Position numbers and translations under genes: made by a program. Positions 31,701 through 42,819 of a DNA stretch of 64,000 bases are shown here, piece by piece. The notes beneath the pieces were generated by a model. The model made no database searches, was not told the origin of the DNA, and worked only from the letters and a program-made list of their open reading frames with translations. The stretch covers positions 186,001-250,000 of the forward strand of contig JAANYP010000721.1 in NCBI GenBank assembly GCA_020465985.1, written 5' to 3'. How positions within the stretch are numbered: the first letter of the stretch is position 1; each line of letters opens with the position of its first letter. The stretch comes from Centrapalus pauciflorus. Taxonomy: Eukaryota > Streptophyta > Magnoliopsida > Asterales > Asteraceae.

Positions 31701-33088
31701 AATGTTGAGAACTGTTCAACAGGACCTGCTGAAGATGATAACAACTCAGGTGAATCATCATTGAAAAATGATCCTAAGTGGATCAGGTGTCACCCCAATG
31801 ATCAAATAATTGGTGATATCAACAAAGGGATACAAACACGATGGGACAGCTTAGGTAACTTCTGTATGTTCTCTAGCTTTGTTTCTCTAATGGAGCCAAA
31901 GAAGGTTGATGAAGCACTAAAAGATGCCAATTGGATCACTGCCATGCAAGAAGAGCTCAATCAGTTTGAGAGAAACAATGTATGGAAGCTGGTCCCTGCT
32001 CCTAAAGGTAAAACCATAATTGGCACTAAATGGGTTTTCAGAAATAAGATGGATGAGCAAGGTCATGTCATTAGAAATAAGGCAAGACTGGTTGCTCAGG
32101 GCTACAGACAGGAGGAAGGAATTGATTATGATGAAACATTTGCTCCTGTGGCCAGGCTAGAAGCAATTCATTTGTATCTAGCCTACGCTGCTCATAAGAG
32201 CATCAAGGTATTTCAAATGGATGTGAAGAGTGCATTTTTGAATGGGAAGCTGCAAGAAGAAGTTTATGTCAAGCAGCCTCCAGGTTTTGAAAATGAACAA
32301 CATCCAGGTTATGTCTATAAGTTGGACAAAGCTCTCTATGGTCTCAAACAAGCCCCTAGAGCCTGGTATGACACTCTTACTGAGTTCCTTATGAGCAACG
32401 GGTATTCCAGAGGTAAAGTGGATACTACACTGTTCATAAAGAAAGTGAAATCTGACATTATGCTTGTTCAAATTTATGTGGATGATATAATATTTGGCTC
32501 TACAAATGAGCAGTTGTGCAAGAATTTTTCATTACTCATGAAGTCCAAGTATGAAATGAGTATGATGGGAGAACTTACTTTCTTTTTAGGATTACAGGTT
32601 AAACAAACCTCAACTGGAATTTTTATAAATAAAAGAAAGTACACTTTAGATCTATTGAAAAAGTTCAAATTTGATCAAAGTTCTCCTATTAAAACCCCAA
32701 TGGCAACCAGTGTAAAATTGGATGCTGATGCAAGTGGCAAAGCTGTTTCAGTAACAGCTTATAGAGGCATGATTGGGAGCTTGCTATACTTGACTGCTAG
32801 TAGACCTGATATTATGTTTGCTACCTGTCTGTGTGCTAGGTTCCAAGCTGATCCAAAGGAGTCTCATCTAGCTGCTGTTAAAAGAATCTTCAGATACATG
32901 AAGGGTACACCAGGTTTGGGTCTTTGGTATCCCAAAGACTCCAGCCTTGAACTAACAGGTTATTCAGATTCTGATTTTGCAGGCTGCAGGCTAGACAGGA
33001 AAAGCACAACAGGTGGATGTCAACTCCTTGGTGGTAAGTTGATAAGTTGGTGTAGCAAGAAGCAGAACTCTGTCTACTTCTACTGCTG
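28791..33088 (+). pseudogene. Gag-pol polyprotein of copia element E
   Basis: Start chosen at ATG 28791, 48 nt after the PBS; the frame is open upstream without a better ATG. Order: UBN2-type gag (FSGWKCRMMLYLE; TAKEMWDTLCTVYDG), acidic stretch, knuckle CFKCGKTGHIAADC, protease WYLDSGCSGHMTG, pre-integrase zinc finger (WHKRLSHLN ... CTACEKGKQ), integrase (HMDLFGP, RSDHGTEF, QQNGVAERRNR), RT (FQMDVKSAFLNG; YVDD at 32475-32486), RNase H (GYSDSDFAG). A single TAG at 31437-31439 interrupts the frame between integrase and RT; it reopens in the same frame. Near 33075 two bases are missing and the frame is lost. Catalytic residues are otherwise kept. Confidence 0.95.
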
Positions 33089-33420
33089 AAGCTGAGTACA
33101 TTGCTGCTGGAAGCTGCTGTGGGCAGATTCTGTGGATGAAGCATCAACTTGAAGATTATGGTCTTGTGTATAGGAAAATTCCTATTCTATGTGATAACAC
33201 AAGTGCCATAGCTATTTCCAACAATCCAGTATTTCATTCTATAACAAAGCATATTGAAATCAGACATCACTTCATCAGGGATCACATTCAGAAAGGTAAT
33301 GTGGAGGTAAGTTTTATTTCCACTAATGAACAGCTTGCAGACATTTTCACCAAACCTCTTGATGAAAACAGGTTTAATTACCTTGTCAGCAAGCTGGGCA
33401 TGTTAAACAAGATAGACTAA
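33089..33420 (+). pseudogene. RNase H C-terminal part of E, after frameshift
   Basis: Continues the polyprotein in another frame: AEAEYIAAGSCCGQILWMKHQL, DNTSAIAISNNPVFHSITKHIEIRHHFIRD and LADIFTKPLDENRF, ending TAA at 33418-33420. These are the second half of copia RNase H, with the catalytic Glu, Asp and Asp. Same protein as the preceding entry, separated by a 2-nt loss. Confidence 0.92.
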
Positions 33421-34011
33421 GTGTCTCTCAAAAGGTCTCAGAAGTTGTGTGTCTCACACTGCTCTAGTTTCTCTGAACAGCTTAGACAGAACAAGTTATA
33501 CATATTCTGTACTTAGTCATTTGTCTGAAAAACTTGATCAGCTTGAGCATACAACAGGCTGAACAAAAACAGTTTACTCGTTCAACCTGCTCTGATAGTC
33601 CAATCTTCACCCTGTTCACTCCTTCACACTGCCTTACAAGCCTTTGTCTTGCAACCTGTTCAACTATTGAACACAACCTGCTCTTACAAAAGAGAGCAGG
33701 CTGAAGGCACAGTTTGAAAAATGAACAGCTTGGAGATTGAACAGCTTGTGATGACCTTGCTCATCACAAGTTTGACCAACAGCTTAGATCACAAATTTTA
33801 ATTACCTTTCTTAGAACTTAAGTTACTTAATTAATGTTTTATTTAACTTAATTACTGCGTATAATGTGGGTTACGTGTGTTAGTGATTAAAAAGGGCTCA
33901 AGTGGTCTGACAAACGGTCTGACATGGACAACCGTTCCGTTTTCCGTTAACGACTTTTTCAAATCAAACCGCCCAAAACTTTCTCTCTCATACTCACTCA
34001 CATTCAAATCC
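33421..34011 (+). other. Pol-ORF3 spacer of E with GAACAG words
   Basis: No gene. At least eight GAACAG or CTGTTC words lie between about 33470 and 33770, several as GAACAGCTTG. The last 150 nt resemble a plant promoter: TACGTG near 33873, a pyrimidine-rich stretch, then TATAAATA at 34012-34019. Confidence 0.65.
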
Positions 34012-34019
34012 TATAAATA
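34012..34019 (+). promoter_or_regulatory. TATAAATA box upstream of E ORF3
   Basis: TCCTATAAATATCC, about 110 nt before the ORF3 ATG at 34128. A pyrimidine-rich leader and AAGAACCCTAA (telo-box-like, 34070-34080) follow. This looks like an internal promoter. Confidence 0.55.
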
Positions 34020-34045
34020 TCCATCTACTGTTTCATCTTCGTCTT

Positions 34046-34060
34046 CCTCATCATTTCCAG
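34046..34060 (+). promoter_or_regulatory. Splice-acceptor-like tract before E ORF3
   Basis: CTTCCTCATCATTTCCAG with AG at 34059-34060, about 68 nt before the ATG. It could serve a spliced subgenomic RNA instead of, or besides, an internal promoter. Confidence 0.35.
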
Positions 34061-34127
34061 AAAAACCTCAAGAACCCTAAAAATAGACTAAGTGTCTTTT
34101 GCTTCTACAAACCTCAAACACTCCCAA

Positions 34128-35513
34128 ATGGCTCACAGACTTAATCCCTTTCTTCCAGTGTTCGTTGGTGAAGATGTTGTCAAACACTCATCAGTCACCA
34201 CAATGCTGACCATTAAACCCACAAACTACGTTGCAAACCTTACTATCCCCAAAAATTATGTGGGGAAAGGTTACGATCAAATGGTGGAGTTTCTGCAAGT
34301 TCATCCGTTGAACTATGCTATGACTGCAACTCCTGGTGTCCTGTACCAGGAGATGGTGTACGAGTTCTGGTACACCTGTGCCTACAACCCCAACACCAAA
34401 GTCATCAAGGGGACTATTCTCAATGGGACTCAGACCATTGAGATAACTGTTGATCTTCTGAGGGAGGTTCTTCATCTGCCTGTTGCTGAGTCATATGATA
34501 TGCCCCAGCCTGAAAATGAGCAAATGGGAAATCTGCTACGCTTCTGTGGTGTAGCAGAACCTAAAATCGGCGCAACACTGTATAGGAAGGAGTTGTCCCC
34601 CACCTATAGATTTCTGTTTGCCTCCGTGATGATGAGCTTCAGCAGCAAAGTTGGTTCATTTGACCAGCTAAGTCGTGATGAAATACCAATAGTCCTACAG
34701 CTAGTGGATGGGACTACCATTGATATGGCTCAGTGGATATTTCTGAACATGAGGAACCAGGTGCAACAAGAGCCAAGACCAGCTGCTGTCTGCTATCCCA
34801 GGTTTCTGAGCCTCATATTCAAGCATCATTGTGGTGAGCAACTATACAATTCTCAACCTTTGCTTAAAACTACTGCCTTCCCTGTAATAGGGAATAGAGT
34901 TTTCTATACTCCTGTACTACCAAATGAGCCTCCTCTATCCACACCAATGAGGAGGTTGTTAGGATTGGTGGAAGGACCCTCTGCTGTGAGGGTGGATCCA
35001 GAAGCTGCTGCTCCCACAGGAAAATCCAAAGCCAGGTCCAAGCTTGTAAAAAGGACTCTGGCAACTGCTGAAGCTGGGCCTGTGAAAAAGAAGGCCAAAC
35101 CAGCTCAGTCTGAGTCTGTTCCCTTAGCCTCTATGGCTGAGAGGGAGCAGGCTCATCACCCTGAAGCTTCTGTGGCTGGTGCCTTTGTGGCACCTGAGAC
35201 TATGGAACAGGCCAACCCACCTATTTCTGACCCAGTCTCAAAACCTGTCCAGTCTGAACCTCTCATCACCTCTCCCAAATCACCCACTTCATCCATTCTC
35301 TACCACAGAAAAGCCATCTCCAAAAAGAAAACAGCCAAATCAACCGGCTCCTCTGTTCCCTCTCAACAGGGTTCAGTTGTAAGAGAAGCAACCCCTGCTG
35401 CCTCTCCTATATTGGGAGAAGGTTCAGCCCCATTGGAGCATGCTTCACTCCAACCTGAGTCTACCCAGAGTCAGCCTCGACCATCTGGTTACCAGTTGTA
35501 CAAACGGAGATAG
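34128..35513 (+). pseudogene. Accessory ORF3 of E, N-terminal part
   Basis: ATG at 34128 chosen because the frame upstream has no ATG. The first 250 or so residues are globular: MVEFLQVHPLNYAMTATPG, VYEFWYTCAYNP, VDLLREVLHLPV, YPRFLSLIFKHH. The pattern (short helix, A-x-T, FW, then YPRF) matches ORF3 of A and B, although the proteins are distant. The rest is rich in Ala, Pro, Ser and Lys (KKKAKP, a possible nuclear signal). The frame ends at a TAG (35511-35513) caused by a frameshift near 35495. Related ORFs sit downstream of pol in copia elements of Asteraceae, as I recall. Function unknown. Confidence 0.8.
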
Positions 35514-37660
35514 CCACATCAACTATCCCAGCCTCCCTACAGGCTGAGCATATTGAAAGATAGGAGTCCTCTCCACTCCACACTGTGTTCACACTGTCCC
35601 CCACTCAAATCTCCTCACACCCTGAGTCTGCACGAGGTGCCCATGCTGCTGGTATAGACCAATCAGAAGATCAGCCTCAATCTTCTGCTCCCCATGATAC
35701 AGTTGTTCTACACCTAACAGCTGCTGAGGGACCATCAAACCAAGCTGATGAACCTCAGGGATCACACCATCCCTCTGGTGAGGCTGCTCCCTCCATGCAA
35801 ACTCCATCAGCAGGTTTCACCACTGCTGATGTTGAAATGCATATTCCATCTCCCAATGATGAGGTGCTTTTACACCAAGGCACTGCAGAGGGAACCACCA
35901 CTGGTCTTCATGAGGATGTTGCAGCACAAGCAGCATCTGAAAGGCCCTCAACACCAACCCCTTCTCCTGGTGATGCAGCTACAGCCGCTGCTGAAGGACC
36001 CTTAGACCCCTCCAAGCTGGGCCATATTACTTTTGCCCAGGCTATGGAGCTTCTTTCGAAAGTTTCTCTTCCCTCTCCATCACATCCTCCTACACTAGCC
36101 TCATCCTCATCTTCTCCATCTACCCAATCTAAACAGTCTACTCACACACCTCCATCTCCAAAAGATCTACCTTTGAAGGATCAGCTTTCCCTGCTGACCA
36201 ACAAAGTTGGTTCTTTGGAAACTACCATGAACTCTCTACCCTCTCTCATTTCAGACTCTATGTCTGAACAGCTTAAGGGGTTCTTTGATTCGTTCAAAGA
36301 CTCCTTCCCTGCCACTCCACAAACAGATAATTCTCCACAGCTGATAGCACTCACTGCTCAGCTGCAAACAGTGTCCAACTCCCTCTCCTCCATTCTTTCA
36401 CTACAACAGGACTCTGTGTCCTCAATGATAGCCATTTCCCAACAGCTGTCACCACTCCTCACCTCTTGCAATTCTACCCTTCCTGCCACTCTGGCCAGCT
36501 TGTCCACACTAATTGGCTCCCTATCTAACTCTATGTCTTCAAACCTTGGTGATGTGCAAGATTCTCTCGAGTTACATTTTGCACAGCTTCAAAGTTTGCT
36601 GTTCACAGAGTCTGATAGGGAAAACATTGTTAAGCTGACCTCCCTTGCTGATACACATTCCTCTTCTCTTCAGACCTGTCTTTCCCAACTTGCAGAGGTA
36701 AAGGACAATTTGGCTTTCTTAGTGACTAGCCTTGTTGGCCCCAGGCCTGCTGCCAAAACTACTGGCAAGCCTGATGACTTTGTGTCTTCAGGCAGACCGG
36801 GTGTTGAAGGTACTGGTACATCTCCTTCAAAGGGGGAGAAGTCGTCTGCCTCTAAAACCAAATCTAAGGGGGAGAAAACTTCCACTCCTAAGGAGAAACC
36901 AGTGCCTGCAGCACAAACTGGTCATCCTGCAGGAATCTTTGCAACAGGTACAGTAGAGGGTGCTTCTCATGCTGCTCAGTCTACTCAGGTTGAATCTCCA
37001 ATCCCTGCTCAGTCTAAGGGGGAGGAATCCATTCCTGAGGACAGGCCAAGCAGCAGAAGGAGGCATCTGATCCTAAAGGAAGAAGAAGAAGAGGAGGAGG
37101 AAAGTCCTCAAGCTGCTACCACTACAGCAGATAAAGGAAAAGAAATAGCAGAAGATGATCCCATTCAGCAGAAACAAGCAGAAACCCAATTTCACAAAGC
37201 CAGGGCCAAAGAAATGGGTCTTCCTATGCACAAGTATTTTGAGTTTAGAGAAGAACAGCTTCAAGCCCTGGAAGATCGTAGAAAAGAAGAAGAATCTGCC
37301 AAAGCTGCCAAATCATTTGCACTTCAAGAAGCAAATAAAGTCAAAATGTCTACTCTGGAAGTGCAAAAGAGAATATTAGAAGCTGCTAAGGGATCAGCAG
37401 GGGAGAAGGAAGCAGAAAAAGAAAAAGGTACTCTGGTCTCTGTGACCAAGCCTACAGTGCCTCATGCAAGAGTTCAATACCATTTTGACAACCTGGCAAA
37501 CAAAAAATTTCAAGATGTTGCTGAAAGAAGGCTTGCCAAGGCAGCAATTGTCAAAGTTGTCCCTATATCAAGAAAAGGCAGTCAGTGGAAGTTGAAAATA
37601 ACAAAGATGGGTGCAACAGGCCCTGAATTGGAAACTTATGACTACACTGACGTAGCATAG
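35514..37660 (+). pseudogene. Accessory ORF3 of E, central part
   Basis: After the frameshift, the frame continues (with a TAG near 35563) and is open from 35585 for 691 codons. Features in order: low-complexity Ser/Pro/Ala stretch, a long helical region rich in Leu and Ser (about 36170-36720; SLLTNKVGSLETTMNSL, LQTVSNSLSSILSLQQ) that could form a coiled coil or bundle, a Lys/Ser/Thr-rich part, an acidic run (EEEEEEES near 37082), and a Lys/Glu/Ala helical part (EEQLQALEDRRKEEESAKA). It ends with a TAG at 37658-37660, after which the same frame continues. No transmembrane segment seen, so an envelope role is not supported. Confidence 0.8.
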
Positions 37661-38260
37661 ATGGGGTACAGAGAATGGATTGAACTGGCAGTTGCTCTGA
37701 GTGAGTCAAAGTCAGAAACGGCTAAGACAATCAGGGCATATGTCAAGAAACTGATGGAGAGAGTAAAAAACCTTGGCCTGATCTCCAAAGAAGCAAGTGA
37801 AGGTGTCTTGGTGACACATCCAAAAATTAAGGCCAGGAGGACAAGGAAGGACACTGAAATGGAACTACTCCTTACACTGATTGAACAAGGTGATTATGCC
37901 ATTGAAATAAAAGGAGTTGATTACAGCCTGCCAAGTGGAATAGAGTTTGAAGATGGCAAGATTATTGAAGAGCCTGAGCTGGGGGCATTCTTTGTGGATC
38001 CCTTAACTCAGAAGAAATGCTTTCAGAGAGCATCAGATCTGTACAAAGTAGATCTGAGACAACTTGTGGCCTTCAGACTTGCAGTTTCATTTAGGCCGTC
38101 TACTAAGTGGAGAGCAGCCATCTGGGATCAGCTCAGAGGCTTCTTTGAGAGAGGAGAACTTGAGGATCCCAAGTTCATGTTTATAAGAAGTGAAATTCAA
38201 GAGCTTGAGGATACCAGAGAGCAACTTGAAAAGATGTTTGAAGGTGTCCCTCCAGTGTGA
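37661..38260 (+). pseudogene. Accessory ORF3 of E, C-terminal part
   Basis: 199 codons in the same frame as the previous part, separated from it by one amber codon. WIELAVALSESKSETAKTI, FFVDPLTQKKCFQRASDLYKVD and FERGELEDPKFMFIRSE are visible. The word VDPLT recalls IDPLTGKPW in A and B. It ends TGA at 38258-38260, 346 nt before the 3' LTR. It may be translated only as part of ORF3. Confidence 0.8.
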
Positions 38261-38605
38261 TGAAGTCCATCTGCCATCTGGGCAGGTGAAGAATGGAAGC
38301 TGTCAATCAGTTGGACAGGCTTACCATTTTCTGTTCCCAACAAAAACAGTCCAATGTACATTAGTTGTACTCTATTTTACATATGTTGTAATTTACTTTT
38401 ACATTAGTTGTAATATACATCAGTACATTAGTTGTACTTTTGTAAGAACATGTGTTGTTCTAATGTAATAAAAAATCAGTATATATATAAACTGATCTTT
38501 TACTTTATGTTGATGTTGTAATTGTGTTCAACAAATGTACTGTAAAAATATATGGTGGATTTTGATAAGGCCAGCTTAGACTGGTTATTGCAAATAGGGG
38601 GAGAT
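38261..38605 (+). other. 3' untranslated region and PPT of E
   Basis: Contains several ACATTAGTTGTA-type repeats near 38355-38430 and ends AAATAGGGGGAGAT directly before the LTR; the G-rich word is the polypurine tract. Confidence 0.8.
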
Positions 38606-39734
38606 TGTTAGGCATAAAAAGGCCTCAGTCAAACCTGTTCTGCATCTGAGGCGGAGATTATTAATCAAACCTGTTGATGCTCTTGAGGGTAAAAGTTAAG
38701 GCTTGTTTATGTCTTAATAATACCTAAAAAGTGATTCGCAATATCAGTCCAAAGCTGTTCTACGTGTTGCATGTGTTGCAACTAAGACAGTCTGTCCAAG
38801 CTGTTTTGTCTGCTGAACAGGCTGGACATAAACTGTCTACGCTGCCCTACACTGGTGAGCAGCTTGGGCATTTTACAAGGGTTCTGTTCTTTGTGAACAG
38901 AACCTGTTCTTTGTGAACAGGCTAAACACTTTATGGAATGTGTTTCCAAGTCCTCATGTATTGTTTTTGGCTACAAGATCAGTTTACAAAGTCGAAGACA
39001 AAGTGGAAATCAGAACTGCTCTGCCTGCCCAAGCTGTTCTGTTACATGAAGACAAAAGGTTATTTGAAAAATGGTGACAGACCTTTTTCTTATATCAAAA
39101 TAGGCCTTTACAATGAAGAAAGACGCAAAGTTGACATTCCTTATTTGGTTAAAGGCAATGCCACAGTAGACAAAGTGAAAAGACAAAAGTTCTGCACATG
39201 TGAAGACAAGTCTGCTTTTCAGAAAAGTGCAGAAAAGTTATGTGGTCTTTTCAAACAAGACTTCTCCTTTTTCATTCCGTCCAATGAAGAAGTTTCTCTT
39301 AGATCCTCAGAGTGAGTATAAAAGGAAGCTTCTAAGGTCAGAAAGAATAAGCCAAAAAAAAGCTAAGTGCTGAAGCCAAGAGTGAACGTGCAAGTGTGTT
39401 CTTTTCATGCATGCAAGCCTGCCTGTGTAATACAGTTTACTTGTGTCTAAGCTGTTCTACATAAGTTGTCCCTCTAAGTCTTGTAAACACAGTGAGTGCT
39501 TCTTAGTGAGTGTATTCATTGTAAGCTAGTTTGAGTTAGTATTAGACTAGTGAGCATACTGTTGTATCTGTCATCTCAGCTTGAACCTTTCCGCATTCAA
39601 GCTTGTTTGTAATTAACAATTTGTTGATAATACATACAAACATTGAAAAAATAGTCTGTAGTTTTTAAATTGCTGTATTCACCCCCCCTCTACAGCTTAA
39701 AGCTATATACTTTGGGAACCTCTCGGGACCTACA
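38606..39734 (+). repeat. 3' LTR of copia element E
   Basis: 1129 bp, TGTTAGGCAT to GGACCTACA, the same length as the 5' copy with about two dozen base changes. TATA box at 39317-39323. The open frame 38938-39315 parallels that of the 5' LTR. Confidence 0.95.
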
Positions 39735-39739
39735 GACTT
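39735..39739. repeat. Target-site duplication of E (right)
   Basis: GACTT, pairing with 27596-27600. Confidence 0.92.
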
Positions 39740-40129
39740 CTTATGTTGTTTTCCCTTCATGCACGGGACACACTTGTCATCAAACTGAAAACTCTTCAGT
39801 GGAACGCCTTGCACCAGGCCATTTTTCGTAATGTAGTTCATTTTCCTTAGGTGCAAGTGTGTCATGCGTCTGTGCCATAGTATAGATTTGGATTCTAAAG
39901 CTTTAGATAGTAGACAAATTGTTCCCATCGATGAGTAAACTTGATCAAGTGTGATTGTCCCGTTAGTGATCACTCCTGTTCCAGTAATATGTCCTCCCTT
40001 GTTCCCAGCGAATGATACAAATCCCTTGTTCCCTCCCTTGAAGTCTGTGAGTATACTCCTTTCCCCAGTCATTTGACAAGAGCAACCACTGTCGACGAAC
40101 CATTTGTTGTTTAGACCTGTAGTTAGCTC
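39740..40129 (-). pseudogene. Protease and pre-integrase finger of B
   Basis: Minus strand, open from just after the acceptor-like CAG. KWFVDSGCSCQMTGERS is the protease active site (D-S-G-C-S intact here, unlike A). Then FAGNKGGHITGTGV, a shortened link (DQVY runs into SILWHRRMTH; A has about 60 more residues), and the finger CVPCMKGKQHKKS, where E interrupts it. Confidence 0.85.
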
Positions 40130-40161
40130 CTGCACATGAAAAAAAAAACAAGTTAGTTATC
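40130..40161 (-). promoter_or_regulatory. Gag/pol boundary of B: stop, pyrimidine tract, CAG
   Basis: Minus strand: GATAACTAACTTG (stop TAA at 40155-40153 and CTAAC branch-like word), ten T residues, CATGTGCAG/GAG. Same as A at 11141-11173. In B the protease frame differs from the gag frame by a length change in the T run. Confidence 0.5.
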
Positions 40162-41352
40162 ACGGGGAACCCAACCCATGATTGACTTGGTAATACCATT
40201 CTCATCCACATACGTGAACTCCTTAAAATTCCCATCTCTCCTTTCAGATGACTTGGGTTTTTGATTGAGAACTTCTTGTGGTGCTGAGTGATGAACATTC
40301 AATCTTGGCCTTTGGGCTGGCATCTGTTGTTGAGCCCTAGAATAGTTTTTATTATAATGCATTTCATTCTGATATCCCTGGGCTCTACCAGGTGTCTTTT
40401 GTCTTTGAGGAGTATGTGACCTAACTGGAGTGCAAGTCCTTCTTGGTGTTGTACTCCTATATCCTTTTGCGGTCCTGACCTAGACTGACTAGGAACTCTA
40501 TTCGGAGAATGTGTCCTAATCACTTCTTTTTGTCTTACCGACACCGGTATGTGTTTAGCATTTATCCTAGGTGTTGCATTCACATTCTTCTCAGTAAGTT
40601 GAGAACTACTTGTGCAAGCAATACTAGGTACTGGTCTTAGGGCTGGTTGATCTTACTTCCCTATAGTAGGTCTAGACTCTGTTTAGAAGATGTAGACTCT
40701 ACTTTCTTATAAGGACAGCTAGACGCAACATGTCATTTCTCATGACATTTAAAGCATGACATCTTATCAATCGGCTTCTTATAAGTACCACTTGATTTAG
40801 GTGTCTCACTAGTGTCATTTTCATTCAATTCAACCATAGTGATCACTTCCTCTTGCTGATTATCAATAACAGGTTTAGCTTCTCCTAGTATAGTGTCACT
40901 AGTAGACTGCACAAATTTGACTTCCTTAATCTTAGAGGTAGTGGTAGATACCTTAATTGAATTATCCTTTCCAGATTCAGTTACTGTTGCTACCTCTGAT
41001 TCAACCGGTTCAGTGGTTTGATCCTGAGGGTGAGGCATGTAGTTGTTGTTGAACGGTGGAGGACTCTCTTGATAACCTAGGCCTACTGGCTTCTTAGACT
41101 GCCGTTGAGCTTCTAAGATCTTTCTTAGGTTTAGAGACAAGTTCCTAAACTTTTCAAGCTTGCTATTGGCGTCGCCAACTTTAACTCTAGATTCGGCTAG
41201 CTCTACATCTTTAAGAGTGAGTTCTTTGGTTAAAGCTTCAACATGCTCGTACATGAGTTCTATTCTGACACATTGTTCACTTTCCTTGTCTTTAGAACTA
41301 TCACGTCCGGTGCATATGCTTTTAGCTTATTCCTTAAATCTTCCTTAATATC
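40153..41352 (-). pseudogene. Gag C-terminal region of B: coiled coil and knuckle
   Basis: MYEHVEALTKELTLKDVELAESR and onward (40733-41254) is the helical stretch also seen in A. The knuckle reads CFKCHEK, then TGA at 40735-40733 where A has Gly, then HVASSC. A basic Arg/Gln/Pro-rich tail (QSRSGPQ, SRAQQQ) follows in other frames to the TAA at 40153. One stop and several frame changes. Confidence 0.75.
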
Positions 41353-42209
41353 TAGAAGACTAGCATTATCTGATTTAAAGATTGAACCTGAGGTGTTAAG
41401 GTGTTATGTGTCTCTAGAAGTAGACTAAATCTATAATTTAAAGTAGCAATTAAAACACATAAATCGTGAAATGTAGAAAAGTTTAGAATTACCTTTTTGC
41501 GGTCCGACTCCACATTAGCCATTTGACATGCAAACTGTAGAATGGTTTGCTCCTCTGACTTTTCCACCAACAAATGACTTGATTCTGTCTGCTGGGTGTC
41601 CTCTGCTTCTTCTTCCGCTCTATCCCCCCTAGTCTCAGTTACCTCAGCCATAAAGGCTCTGGCATTCAGAAGTTTTTCTATCTTCTCAGTCTCTTGATAC
41701 TCAACATTGTGATTGTCAAGTTCAGTTAGCAGATGATAGAATCTAGTAATTGTCTCATCTAGCGTCTCATTCTTCAGTGCTTTGAAGATGGCAAATTGCT
41801 GCTTCAGCATCTCTGTTCTTCCCTTGCGTACCCTGGTATTTCTCTCACATCTCTTCTCTAGAGCATCCCAAAGCTCTTTAGAAGTCATATGATTCCTCAA
41901 TGTATGTAGGATTTCCTGAGCTAATGTCATTCTGATAATCGAAGAAGCTCGGTTCTCGGCCACATAAATTTTCTTGTCGTCATCTTTCATGTTCTGATAC
42001 GTCAAGACTCTTTGTCCGCATTCAAGCTCTTGCGTAGGAGGAACATATCCCTCATCAATGCATATCCACATACGCATGTCATTGAATCTTGCAAAGTCAG
42101 CAAACCTATCCTTCCACCAGTAGTAATCTTCCTGTTTCATCAACTTAGGTGGAGGATTTGCTTTGCCAAACTCATGGTTCATTTCCAGGAATTTTTGCAA
42201 ACTCGACAT
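41352..42209 (-). pseudogene. Gag capsid part of B with internal deletion
   Basis: ATG at 42209-42207. Open for 285 codons: PPKLMKQEDYYWWKDRFADF, MRMWICIDEGYVPPTQ, TSKELWDALEKR, LKNETLDETITRFYHLLTELDN. At KIEKLLNARAFMAEVTE the frame jumps from the gag core into the region after the first knuckle; A has about 760 bp between KIEKLLDALPA and SNARAFMAEV. The first zinc knuckle is therefore missing. It ends LMNQIMLVF-like at 41352. Open and possibly translatable, but lacking part of gag. Confidence 0.85.
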
Positions 42210-42239
42210 TCTTTCAAAAACTTTTTGTTTTCGGACTTA

Positions 42240-42805
42240 AACAATTTAATTTAAAATAAATCCTTCGAACTTATGCAAGTTCGAATAAATTTTTTTCAAA
42301 TTCGTTTTGTAAATTAAATTCGAATGGTTTTAAGTTCGAACTCAACAAGTTCAACTGAGTGTAAGTTCGAGAAGCCCTAGATTCTCTAACAAGTTCGAAC
42401 CCCAGTTAAGTTGGAGAAAACCCTAATTTTCTGACAACTTCGAATCTGACAACTTCGAAACTGACAACTTCGAATTCCAGTTAAATTCGAATGAAGCCGT
42501 AAAACAACTTCGAGAGGAGCGTATTCTAACAAGTTCTAAGAACCCTAATACCCCCCTTAAGTTCGAGCGCCGCAAGTTCGAGAAACAGCCTAAAATTCAA
42601 TTTTTGAAAGATTTCAGATTAAACCAATGTTTTTAAGATTAAAAACGCCGATTTCGACTAAAAAAGTGAACTAATGTGAATTTTTCCCCGTTACCTTGCT
42701 TGAAGAACTCAGAAAAACTTCGAGAATACGTGAAAAATCCGGTAAAAACGTCAAGAAACCAAGAATGTTTGTTGTAACACGAAGAACGCGACGAACACTC
42801 GAATG
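42240..42805 (-). repeat. Leader of B with TTCGAA/CGAACTT array
   Basis: The untranslated leader between PBS and gag. About fifteen words of the AAGTTCGAA or CAACTTCGA type lie between 42260 and 42595. The A leader (7940-8280) has the same feature. Confidence 0.7.
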
Positions 42806-42817
42806 GCTCTGATACCA
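42806..42817 (-). other. Primer-binding site of B
   Basis: The minus strand reads TGGTATCAGAGC two bases after the 5' LTR, complementary to initiator tRNA-Met. Confidence 0.93.
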
Positions 42818-42819
42818 CT

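Larger units (their letters stand above)
27601..39734 (+). mobile_element. Copia element E, nearly intact, nested in B
   Basis: 12,134 bp, with two LTRs of exactly 1129 bp, PBS, PPT and TSD. It has one long gag-pol frame (with one amber codon and a 2-nt deletion) and a long ORF3. The family differs from A/B in LTR and gag but has the same gene order. LTR differences are about two dozen by eye (about 2 %), so the insertion is recent. It is the best-preserved element here. Confidence 0.95.

Noticed and set aside
34128..38260. E ORF3 as a host gene captured intact or as an envelope protein
   Set aside because: Capture is possible but unproven, since no intron remains and no host protein was recognised. 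Envelope is not supported because no signal peptide, membrane segment or cleavage site is visible.
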